Positions 8,217-14,473 of a stretch of DNA of 24,349 nt are shown one piece after another. Numbering within the stretch: position 1 is the first letter of the stretch; every line of letters begins with the position of its first letter. A program made the position numbers and the translations under genes. Source of the DNA: an uncultured Bacillota bacterium (lineage in GTDB: Bacteria; Bacillota_I; Bacilli_A; RFN20; CAG-631); assembly GCA_905197115.1 (NCBI GenBank), contig CAJJXN010000017.1, positions 1-24,349 on the forward strand, given 5' to 3'. The notes under the pieces were generated by a model. That model saw only the letters and a program-made list of their open reading frames with translations, was not told the origin of the DNA and ran no database searches.

Positions 8217-9348
8217 TTTGAATTAACCTCCTTGTATATTCTCTTGCCCAAGCATCTGCCTGAACAATCTTTTCTAAAGTCAAATTTAAACAATTTTGAT
8301 GTGCAGAAAGCGTTTCTTTTATATAATTTAATATACTTCCAAAAGAAATCTGCTTTTTTAAAAACATCTCAACCGCCACTTCATTCGCAGCATTCATTAC
8401 GGTAGCATAGGTTCCTTTTTCTTTTAAAGCCTGATAAGCTAAGTTTATGGCTTCAAATCGTTTTAAATCAATAGGATAAAAGTCTAGTTTCTTCGTTTCT
8501 TTAAAAGATAAAAATGAAGTGATATTATCCAATCTTTTAGGATAACTTAAAGCATAAGCAATCGGCACTTTCATATCCGGTGTTCCAAGTTGAGCTTTAA
8601 TTGCTCCATCTTTAAATTCTACCATTGAATGAATAATACTTTGGGGATGAATGACAACTTCTATTTCATCTTCTTTTAAATCAAACAACCATTTTGCTTC
8701 AATAATTTCAAATGCTTTGTTCATCATTGTTGCACTATCAATAGTAATTTTCTTTCCCATTTTCCAATTAGGGTGAGCAAGTGCTTCTTTGATGGATACA
8801 TTTTGAATTTCATTTAATGTTTTTTGATAAAAAGGCCCTCCACTCGCCGTTAAAATAATTTTATGTGGATTATTTTTTTCTAAACATTGAAAAATAGCCG
8901 AATGTTCACTATCTACTGGATACAAATGAACGCCATATTCTTTTATTAATTGCGTAATTAACTCTCCTCCAGCCACCAATGTTTCTTTATTGGCTAAAGC
9001 AATATCTTTATGTGCTTGAATTGCCTGAATAGTTGGCTTTAATCCCACAAACCCTACTAATGCATTTAGCACTAAATCACAATGACAAGTGGCGACACTT
9101 TCAAGACCTTTTTCCCCTTCTATAAACTTTACGTGAGGATAGTTTAAAATATACGATTGAACATCTAAAAGAGATTTTACACCCACGACTTCAATTGTTA
9201 AAAAATCTTGTAACAAATCATTTAAACAATCTATATTGTGATAAACACTAATACCGACTAATGTAAATTGTTCACGATGTTTTTTTAAAACCTCAATCGT
9301 CGATTGACCGATTGAACCACTAACCCCTAAAATAGCAATTTTCTTCAT
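8200..9348 (-). CDS. dxr: 1-deoxy-D-xylulose 5-phosphate reductoisomerase
   Basis: The committing step of the MEP (non-mevalonate) isoprenoid pathway: DXP + NADPH to 2-C-methyl-D-erythritol 4-phosphate. The NADPH Rossmann motif G-V-S-G-S-I-G-Q-S is at 8-16. L-A-N-K-E-T-L-V-A-G-G is at 118-128. The metal-binding P-V-D-S-E-H-S-A-I-F-Q is at 144-154 (Asp146 and Glu148 as ligands). S-G-G-P-F is at 169-173, and the H-P-N-W-x-M-G-K-K region follows. The 382 residues are normal length. It sits 4 bp after cdsA and overlaps rseP. Its place beside uppS and cdsA links precursor supply to undecaprenyl phosphate and lipid synthesis. It also shows that this organism uses the MEP pathway. Confidence 0.97.
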   Translation of the reverse strand: MKKIAILGVSGSIGQSTIEVLKKHREQFTLVGISVYHNIDCLNDLLQDFLTIEVVGVKSLLDVQSYILNYPHVKFIEGEKGLESVATCHCDLVLNALVGFVGLKPTIQAIQAHKDIALANKETLVAGGELITQLIKEYGVHLYPVDSEHSAIFQCLEKNNPHKIILTASGGPFYQKTLNEIQNVSIKEALAHPNWKMGKKITIDSATMMNKAFEIIEAKWLFDLKEDEIEVVIHPQSIIHSMVEFKDGAIKAQLGTPDMKVPIAYALSYPKRLDNITSFLSFKETKKLDFYPIDLKRFEAINLAYQALKEKGTYATVMNAANEVAVEMFLKKQISFGSILNYIKETLSAHQNCLNLTLEKIVQADAWAREYTRRLIQNDLSI

Positions 9349-9352
9349 AATC

Positions 9353-10312
9353 TTATCCTACAAATACGCTAAATGTTTGAATAAAAATACTAAAAAAAGA
9401 GCCAAGTAGAATACTATTTATAATTAAAGAATCAATACGATCAAGTACACCGCCATGTCCGGGCAATAAATCACTAAAATCTTTGATTTCATAATGTCTT
9501 TTAATACAACTAAAAATTAAATCTCCAAATTGAGCCATGATAGATAAAAATAAACTTAATAAAATATAAACAATCATTGGTAAAGTTAATTCATATTTGC
9601 ATACTAACAATCCAAAAATTAAAGAGCCAAATAAAGTTCCACAAATTGTTCCCGCAATTGCTCCCTCTATCGTCTTTTTAGGAGATACACGAGGAGCTAA
9701 GAAATGAATTGGCTTCTTCAACTTGCGATAAAGCATGCCTCCAAGATAAGCACCCGTATCCGTCATCATCGTAGTCACAAGTAAATACAAACAAATATAA
9801 ATTCCATTTAAATCTTCATATCGATAAGCTTGATATTTTGTTATAGATAAAAGATTTGGATTTAAAACAAGACTACGAATATATAAAAACGATTGAAGTC
9901 CTAATGTAATTAAAACGACCATTGTAAATAAATAAAATGCATCTTGAATACTAAATCTTGGCGAAATAACACTACTACATAATAATAAAATTAAAAATAA
10001 AATAATCGGTGCTAAAGAGATTCCTAAATAAGTAAATCGTCCTTCTTGAAAATCAAAGTTAAATATAACTTTTCCATTTACTTGATGATAATTTAAAAAT
10101 AATAAGCTCAAAATTCCAACAAAAGTTAATAAAATAACAAATATCGGATACGATTGCTTTGAAGGATTATGCCGTCTTTGTGCGGTTAATAATTCATATC
10201 CTCCCATACAACCAATTAAAGCGACAGCAATTGCCAAATAATACCCCCCTAATATCAATAAAGGAATACATATGGCTAACAAAATCATCGCAGTTATTGT
10301 TCTTTGCTTCAT
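9353..10312 (-). CDS. cdsA: Phosphatidate cytidylyltransferase (CDP-diglyceride synthase)
   Basis: Makes CDP-diacylglycerol from phosphatidic acid and CTP in the membrane, the branch point for phosphatidylglycerol and cardiolipin. About eight hydrophobic helices are visible. The CDP-alcohol synthase signature F-S-C-I-K-R-H-Y-E-I-K-D ... L-P-G-H-G-G-V-L-D-R-I-D-S is near the C-terminus (about 267-295 of 319 residues). An upstream Met at 10348 would lengthen the protein by 12 residues. I prefer the ATG at 10312 because GGAGG lies 8 nt before it and it follows the uppS stop by a single base, whereas the longer version would overlap uppS. Adjacent uppS-cdsA is the usual arrangement and suggests translational coupling. 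Confidence 0.95.
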   Translation of the reverse strand: MKQRTITAMILLAICIPLLILGGYYLAIAVALIGCMGGYELLTAQRRHNPSKQSYPIFVILLTFVGILSLLFLNYHQVNGKVIFNFDFQEGRFTYLGISLAPIILFLILLLCSSVISPRFSIQDAFYLFTMVVLITLGLQSFLYIRSLVLNPNLLSITKYQAYRYEDLNGIYICLYLLVTTMMTDTGAYLGGMLYRKLKKPIHFLAPRVSPKKTIEGAIAGTICGTLFGSLIFGLLVCKYELTLPMIVYILLSLFLSIMAQFGDLIFSCIKRHYEIKDFSDLLPGHGGVLDRIDSLIINSILLGSFFSIFIQTFSVFVG

Positions 10313-10313
10313 T

Positions 10314-11021
10314 TTATAAACCTCCAAATCTTCTTTCTCTTTTTGCATAAATATTTAATACTTTTTGCAACTTTTTGGTCGTAAACGCTGGCCAAAATGT
10401 TTTGACGAAAACAAGTTCAGCATAAGCTAGTTGCCAAAGCATAAAATTCGAAATTCTTTGTTCATTACTTGTACGAATCATTAAATCAATTGGCGGTAAT
10501 GTTTGATATAAATAATGCTCAAAATTTTCTTCATTTATCTCATTTAATTTTATCTTTTCACTTTTATAGTCACAAGCAATTCGCTTACAAGCATAAAGTA
10601 TTTCATCTTTTCCACCATAGTTTAAAGCAATATTAAAGATTTTTTTTTGAAATGTTTGTGTTTTTAAAACAGCATTTCTTAAAGTTTGTTTTGTTTCATA
10701 AGGAAGATTTTCAATTTCTCCACTAATGACAATTTTAATTTCATTTTCAATAAAATAAGAAATATAAGTGTCAAAAAATTTTTTAGGTAGAGAAAATAAA
10801 TAATCTACTTCTTCTTTAGGTCGTTTCCAATTTTGAGTAGAAAAAGCAAAAACAGATACAACCTTAATATCTTTTAAAAAAGCATACTTAATGTTTTCAA
10901 TAAGACGTTTGACGCCTTCTTGATGTCCCATTGTTCTCACAAAACCTTTTTTTGTCGCCCATCTGCCATTTCCATCTAAAATAATGGCTAAATGAGTCGG
11001 TATTTTATTGGTTGTGTGCAT
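10314..11021 (-). CDS. uppS: Isoprenyl transferase (undecaprenyl diphosphate synthase)
   Basis: Condenses farnesyl diphosphate with isopentenyl diphosphates in cis to make the C55 lipid carrier for peptidoglycan and teichoic acid. The catalytic, diphosphate-binding motif is at D16-G-N-G-R-W-A. Substrate-site segments include F-A-F-S-T-Q-N-W-x-R-P and the C-terminal R-T-S-N-E-Q-R-I-S-N-F-M-L-W-Q-L-A-Y-A-E-L-V-F. The canonical Gly of R-T-S-G-E-x-R is Asn here, a small deviation. It ends R-R-F-G-G-L as usual. The 235 residues are slightly short of the roughly 250 average. The ATG has AAAGGAGG upstream. A terminator-like hairpin lies between frr and this gene. Confidence 0.96.
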   Translation of the reverse strand: MHTTNKIPTHLAIILDGNGRWATKKGFVRTMGHQEGVKRLIENIKYAFLKDIKVVSVFAFSTQNWKRPKEEVDYLFSLPKKFFDTYISYFIENEIKIVISGEIENLPYETKQTLRNAVLKTQTFQKKIFNIALNYGGKDEILYACKRIACDYKSEKIKLNEINEENFEHYLYQTLPPIDLMIRTSNEQRISNFMLWQLAYAELVFVKTFWPAFTTKKLQKVLNIYAKRERRFGGL

Positions 11022-11040
11022 AAGTACCTCCTTTTAAAGT

Positions 11041-11062
11041 AAAAACCCACTATAAGTGGGTT
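11041..11062 (-). terminator. Intrinsic terminator or attenuator between frr and uppS
   Basis: On the minus strand AACCCACT-TAT-AGTGGGTT (8-bp perfect stem, 3-nt loop) is followed by TTT then AC; the T run is five long including two paired bases. A second small hairpin (TTACC-TTTT-GGTAA, 11061-11074) abuts and overlaps it by 2 bp, so the two may compete. Because uppS follows at 20 bp, this should be a partial terminator inside the operon. A weak promoter candidate (extended -10 TGGTAAACT, poor -35 TTTAAT at 17 bp) lies just upstream at 11083-11111. Confidence 0.65.
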
Positions 11063-11106
11063 ACCTTTTGGTAACTATGATTAGTTTACCATATTTAAGC
11101 AAATTA

Positions 11107-11658
11107 TTAAACAGTTAAAAGTTCTTTTTCCTTTTCTTTTGTTAATTCATCTACTTTTTTAATGAATTCATCTGTTGCCTTTTGAACATCTTCATTATAT
11201 TTGCGAAGCATGTCTTCTGGAATTTCTTTTTCTAATTTCTTTAAAGATGCATTTGCATCACGACGAATGTTACGAATGGAAACTTTTGCATTTTCTGCTA
11301 ATCCATAAACATCTTTGACATATTGTTTACGTCTTTCTTCTGTAAGTGCTGGAACATTTACACGAATCATAACGCCATCATTTAATGGTGTTAAATTTAA
11401 ATTCGCATTGATAATAGCCGTTTCAATTTTTTTAAGTTCACTTTTATCGTAAGGCTTAATTGTAATTTGACGTGCATCTGCAACAGTTACATTTGCCACT
11501 TGATAAATAGGTGTAGGTGTTCCATAATAATCAATTTCTACATTGCTTACTAAAGATGTATTTGCTCGTCCAGTGCGAACTTGTGATAGTTCTTCTTTGA
11601 AAGCAACAATTGATTTTTCCATTCTTTGTTTTGCTTCATTAATAATTTCTTTTGACAT
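11107..11658 (-). CDS. frr: Ribosome recycling factor
   Basis: Acts with EF-G to split post-termination ribosomes. The 183 residues match the family's normal 185. Visible family features are the start with K-x-R-M-E-K-S-I-V-A-F-K, the conserved V-R-T-G-R-A-N segment (27-33), Y-Y-G-T-P-T-P-I near 44-51, D-K-S-E-L-K-K-I-E-x-A-I in the middle, and a long charged helix at the C-terminus with R-N-I-R-R-D-A-N. The ATG has GGGGG about 8 nt upstream and follows pyrH by 11 bp, the conserved pyrH-frr pair. Confidence 0.97.
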   Translation of the reverse strand: MSKEIINEAKQRMEKSIVAFKEELSQVRTGRANTSLVSNVEIDYYGTPTPIYQVANVTVADARQITIKPYDKSELKKIETAIINANLNLTPLNDGVMIRVNVPALTEERRKQYVKDVYGLAENAKVSIRNIRRDANASLKKLEKEIPEDMLRKYNEDVQKATDEFIKKVDELTKEKEKELLTV

Positions 11659-11669
11659 AATTATCCCCC

Positions 11670-12386
11670 TTATTGAATTAAAGTACCAATGCTTGTATCG
11701 CCTTGTACTGCTTTTATTATATTCCCATTTTCATTCATATTAAAGACAAATAATTTCATTTTATTATCCATACATAAAGAAACAGCCGTTAAATCCATTA
11801 CTTCTAGTTTCTTAGACATAATGTCCATATATGAAATTTTGTCGAACTTTTGGGCATTTTTATCTTTTTTAGGATCGGATGAATAAACTCCATCCACTCC
11901 ATTTTTAGCCATTAAAATGGCATCCATTTCAAGTTCAATTGCTCTTAATGCAGCGGTTGTATCAGTTGAGAAATATGGATTTCCAGTACCTCCGCCTAAA
12001 ATCACTACCCGATTTTTATTTAAATGAGATAACGCTTTTCTACGAATATAAGGCTCAGCTACTTGTGAGATACTTAAGGACGTTTGAACTCTTGTTTCAA
12101 CTCCAATACTTTCTAAAGCGTTTTGAATTGCTAAAGCATTTAATATGGTTGCAAGCATTCCCATATAATCGGCTGCCGAACGTTCCATCCCCATTTGAAC
12201 ACCTAATTTTCCACGCCAAATATTTCCTGCGCCAACAACAATTGCCAACTGAATTCCTTGGTCATGTATGACTTTGATTTCTAAAGCTAACTTATTTAAT
12301 TTTTGCACGTCAATTGGGCCATTTTCTTTTTCATTGCTTAAAGCTTCACCACTTAATTTTAATAAAATTCGTTTAAACATGTTCAA
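11670..12386 (-). CDS. pyrH: Uridylate kinase (UMP kinase)
   Basis: Phosphorylates UMP to UDP; bacterial PyrH is a hexameric amino-acid-kinase-fold enzyme, usually activated by GTP and inhibited by UTP. L-L-K-L-S-G-E-A-L is at 8-16, the G-A-G-N-I-W-R-G nucleotide site at about 52-59, the M-E-R-S-A-A-D-Y-M-G-M-L-A-T UMP region follows, and G-G-G-T-G-N-P-Y-F-S-T-D-T-T-A-A-L-R lies near 135-152. Start choice is open. A TTG at 12386 has GGGAG 6 nt upstream (238 residues), while an ATG two codons later (12380) would have a 12-nt gap. I prefer the TTG on spacing. A rare start codon plus an upstream terminator would keep expression below that of tsf. Confidence 0.95.
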   Translation of the reverse strand: MNMFKRILLKLSGEALSNEKENGPIDVQKLNKLALEIKVIHDQGIQLAIVVGAGNIWRGKLGVQMGMERSAADYMGMLATILNALAIQNALESIGVETRVQTSLSISQVAEPYIRRKALSHLNKNRVVILGGGTGNPYFSTDTTAALRAIELEMDAILMAKNGVDGVYSSDPKKDKNAQKFDKISYMDIMSKKLEVMDLTAVSLCMDNKMKLFVFNMNENGNIIKAVQGDTSIGTLIQ

Positions 12387-12404
12387 TCGTCACTCCCTTT
12401 TTTT

Positions 12405-12434
12405 GTAAAAAAAAGAACACTAAAAAGTGTTCTT
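12405..12434 (-). terminator. Intrinsic terminator between tsf and pyrH
   Basis: On the minus strand AAGAACACT-TTTT-AGTGTTCTT (9-bp perfect stem, 4-nt loop) is followed by at least six T. It starts 4 bp after the tsf stop codon. This is the best-formed terminator of the operon. It should reduce transcription of pyrH and downstream genes relative to rpsB-tsf. No second promoter fits in the 52-bp gap. Confidence 0.85.
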
Positions 12435-12438
12435 AAGT

Positions 12439-13311
12439 TTAGTGTTTCATTTGACTCATAACTTCTTCAACAAAGTTATCTTCTCTTTTTTCTAATCCTT
12501 CACCAACTGTGTAACATACCATTTTAGATACGGTTGCATTATGTTGTTTTAAGTATTGTCCAACTTTCATTTTTTCTTCTTTAATGAAATCTTGTTCTAC
12601 TAAAGAAATTTCATCAGCAATTTTACCTTTTAAGCCTTCAATTGCTTTTGGATTAGTTAATTCTCTACCATTCGCTTTACTAGCTTCTAAACGAATTTTT
12701 AATTCTTTTTCAATGTATTCAGCTGGAACATCTGTTTTATTAATGTAAGTAGGAACAGTTGCTACAACTTGCATAGCAATGTCTTGAGCTACTTCTGCAT
12801 CATTTCCACTCAAAACAACAACAGAACCTTTTTTACCACCCATATGTAAGTAAGTTCCAAAGATTTCATTATCATTTTTAGTAACTAATTCAAATCTTCT
12901 TAAAGTAATTTTTTCACCAATCGTTGCTGTAGCATTCACAATTTTATCTTTAAGTGTTTCAGCCCCACAAGGAATACTTTCTGCAGCTTGTAAATCAGCT
13001 GGTTGACTTTTTACAATTGCTTCTGCAATTTCTTTAACTAAAGATTTAAATGATTCATTAATTGCAACGAAATCTGTTTCAGAGTTTACTTCAACAATAA
13101 CAGCTGTATTGCCATCAACAGCAATTTCAGTTGTTCCTTCAGCAGCAATTCTTCCCGATTTTTTAGCTGCTTTTGCAATTCCATTTTCACGTAACCAATC
13201 TACTGCTTTTTCAACATCATTATCGCTGTGTTCAAGTGCTTTTTTGCAATCCATCATTCCAGCGCCAGTTCTTTCACGAAGTTCTTTGATTAAACTTGTA
13301 TTCACTGCCAT
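12439..13311 (-). CDS. tsf: Translation elongation factor Ts
   Basis: Guanine nucleotide exchange factor for EF-Tu. The N-terminal UBA-like module is clear (S-L-I-K-E-L-R-E-R-T-G-A-G-M-M-D-C-K-K-A-L, 6-26). The EF-Tu contact motif T-D-F-V-A is at 79-83 after V-N-S-E. A long core with alternating helices and strands follows, ending E-V-M-S-Q-M-K-H. The 290 residues are typical. The ATG has GGGGG 8 nt upstream, and the stop of rpsB overlaps that region, so the two genes (3 bp apart) are likely translationally coupled. Confidence 0.98.
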   Translation of the reverse strand: MAVNTSLIKELRERTGAGMMDCKKALEHSDNDVEKAVDWLRENGIAKAAKKSGRIAAEGTTEIAVDGNTAVIVEVNSETDFVAINESFKSLVKEIAEAIVKSQPADLQAAESIPCGAETLKDKIVNATATIGEKITLRRFELVTKNDNEIFGTYLHMGGKKGSVVVLSGNDAEVAQDIAMQVVATVPTYINKTDVPAEYIEKELKIRLEASKANGRELTNPKAIEGLKGKIADEISLVEQDFIKEEKMKVGQYLKQHNATVSKMVCYTVGEGLEKREDNFVEEVMSQMKH

Positions 13312-13314
13312 GAA

Positions 13315-14307
13315 TTATTCCCCCTTCGTTTCTGCAGGAACTTCTGCAGGAGTTTCTTCTACTTTTTCTCTTGGTTTTCTATCAACAGGTCTTTTATTTC
13401 CTCTATTGAATTGAGAACGTCTTTCTTCTTTTTCTTTTTGTTGTTTTGCTAATTTTCTTGCTTCAGCTTGTCTATCTGAAGATTTAATTACTTCATTCAT
13501 TGAAACTTCTTCGCCTTCATCTTTTGTATAAGCAACAGCTAAAACGCCACCTTTTGCTTCACAAACAGCATCAGCCATAACCGTTGTAATTAATTTTACA
13601 GAACGAACTGCATCATCATTTGCAGGAATTACATAATCTACTACATCTGGATCTGAGTTTGTATCTACAATACCAAATACAGGAATATTTAATTTTTTAG
13701 CTTCTGCTACTGCATTATGTTCAACGCGTGGATCAATTACGAAAATTGCATTTGGAAGTTTGCGCATTTCTTTAATTCCACCAAAGAATTTTTCAAGTCT
13801 TTCTTGTTCTTTTTTAATTTGTAATACTTCTTTTTTAGGAAGATTTGCAAATACGCCATCTTCTTCCATTTTTTCAATATCTTTTAATCTTTTAATTCTT
13901 TTTTGAATTGTCTTAAAGTTTGTTAAAGTTCCACCCAACCATCTTTGTGTTACATAAAATGATCCTGAACGAGTAGCTTCTTCAATCATAACATCTCTAA
14001 TTTGTTTTTTAGTACCAACAAATAAAGCTTTACCACCTTTTTCAGTGATTTCTTTTAAAGCATTATAAGCAGTTACTACACAATTTACAGTTTTTTGTAA
14101 ATCAATGATGTAAATACCATTTCTTGGTGCATAGATATAAGGAGCCATTTTTGGATTCCATCTTTTTGTTTGATGACCAAATTGTGATCCTGCTTCTAGC
14201 AATTTTTTGATTGTAATAATTTGTGCGCCTTCTTCTGGGGCAGCTTCTACCATTGTTGTTTCTTCTGTAGCAACAGTTTCTTCAACAACTACTTTTTCTT
14301 CTTCCAT
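13315..14307 (-). CDS. rpsB: 30S ribosomal protein S2 with N- and C-terminal extensions
   Basis: Small-subunit protein of the S2 family. The core runs from about residue 30 (I-I-T-I-K-K-L-L-E-A-G-S-Q-F-G-H-Q-T-K-R-W) to about 254. Typical core stretches are R-N-G-I-Y-I-I-D-L-Q-K-T, R-W-L-G-G-T-L-T-N-F and the D-P-R-V-E-H-N-A-V-A-E-A region. I use the ATG at 14307 because AGGAGG lies 7-8 nt upstream; an in-frame upstream Met at 14388 has no such site and would lie in the leader. At 330 residues it is about 80 longer than B. subtilis S2. There is an acidic, Glu/Val-rich head of about 29 residues and a charged tail of about 75 (Lys/Glu/Arg, then Pro/Glu). Confidence 0.97.
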   Translation of the reverse strand: MEEEKVVVEETVATEETTMVEAAPEEGAQIITIKKLLEAGSQFGHQTKRWNPKMAPYIYAPRNGIYIIDLQKTVNCVVTAYNALKEITEKGGKALFVGTKKQIRDVMIEEATRSGSFYVTQRWLGGTLTNFKTIQKRIKRLKDIEKMEEDGVFANLPKKEVLQIKKEQERLEKFFGGIKEMRKLPNAIFVIDPRVEHNAVAEAKKLNIPVFGIVDTNSDPDVVDYVIPANDDAVRSVKLITTVMADAVCEAKGGVLAVAYTKDEGEEVSMNEVIKSSDRQAEARKLAKQQKEKEERRSQFNRGNKRPVDRKPREKVEETPAEVPAETKGE

Positions 14308-14393
14308 TTTTATTCCTCCTAGTTTTTCCTCCACAGCTCTATTTTTTGCACTAAGTGGCTTGGCTGTGTGTGTATTTGCTGATTTCACAGCAT
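14308..14393 (-). promoter_or_regulatory. rpsB mRNA leader with two alternative pairings
   Basis: The predicted transcript starts near 14391. It carries GCTGTG at its 5' end (14386-14391), CACAGC in the middle (14363-14368) and a second GCTGTG (14332-14337) next to a first GGAGG. The true ribosome site, AGGAGG, follows 11 nt later. The middle segment can pair with either copy of GCTGTG but not both. This would suit autogenous control by S2, but that is inference; each helix is only about 6 bp. Confidence 0.4.
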
Positions 14394-14397
14394 TCCT

Positions 14398-14426
14398 ATT
14401 ATACTAGAATATATATATATATTCAA
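14398..14426 (-). promoter_or_regulatory. Promoter of the rpsB-tsf-pyrH-...-prs operon
   Basis: Minus strand -35 TTGAAT (14421-14426), a 17-bp spacer made of alternating AT, and a perfect -10 TATAAT (14398-14403). It is the strongest promoter in the window, placed 91 bp upstream of the chosen rpsB start, as expected for a ribosomal protein operon. Confidence 0.85.
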
Positions 14427-14443
14427 GTTTTAATTATATAAAT

Positions 14444-14473
14444 GCAAAAAAACTTAGAAATAATCCAAGTTTT
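14444..14473 (-). terminator. Intrinsic terminator after the LtaS-like gene
   Basis: A 9-bp stem with one G-T pair (AAAACTTGG against CTAAGTTTT) and a 7-nt loop ends in a run of seven T on the minus strand. The upstream arm includes the stop codon of the LtaS-like gene. It lies about 18 bp before the rpsB -35 box and insulates the ribosomal operon from the envelope genes. Confidence 0.7.

Noticed and set aside
11939..12271. 110-codon open frame on the plus strand inside pyrH
   Set aside because: It is antisense to a clear UMP kinase gene, its protein has no recognisable motif, and no ribosome site precedes it. The same applies to the other plus-strand frames in the window, such as 362-595, 2223-2504 and 13109-13414.
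14308..14388. Longer rpsB start at 14388 giving 27 more residues
   Set aside because: The extra residues would come from the leader, no Shine-Dalgarno precedes that ATG, and it lies at or before the predicted transcription start. The ATG at 14307 has AGGAGG.
14404..14420. Alternating AT tract as a repeat or phase-variable element
   Set aside because: It is simply the 17-bp spacer of the rpsB promoter. A change in its length would alter promoter strength, but nothing in the sequence shows that this happens.
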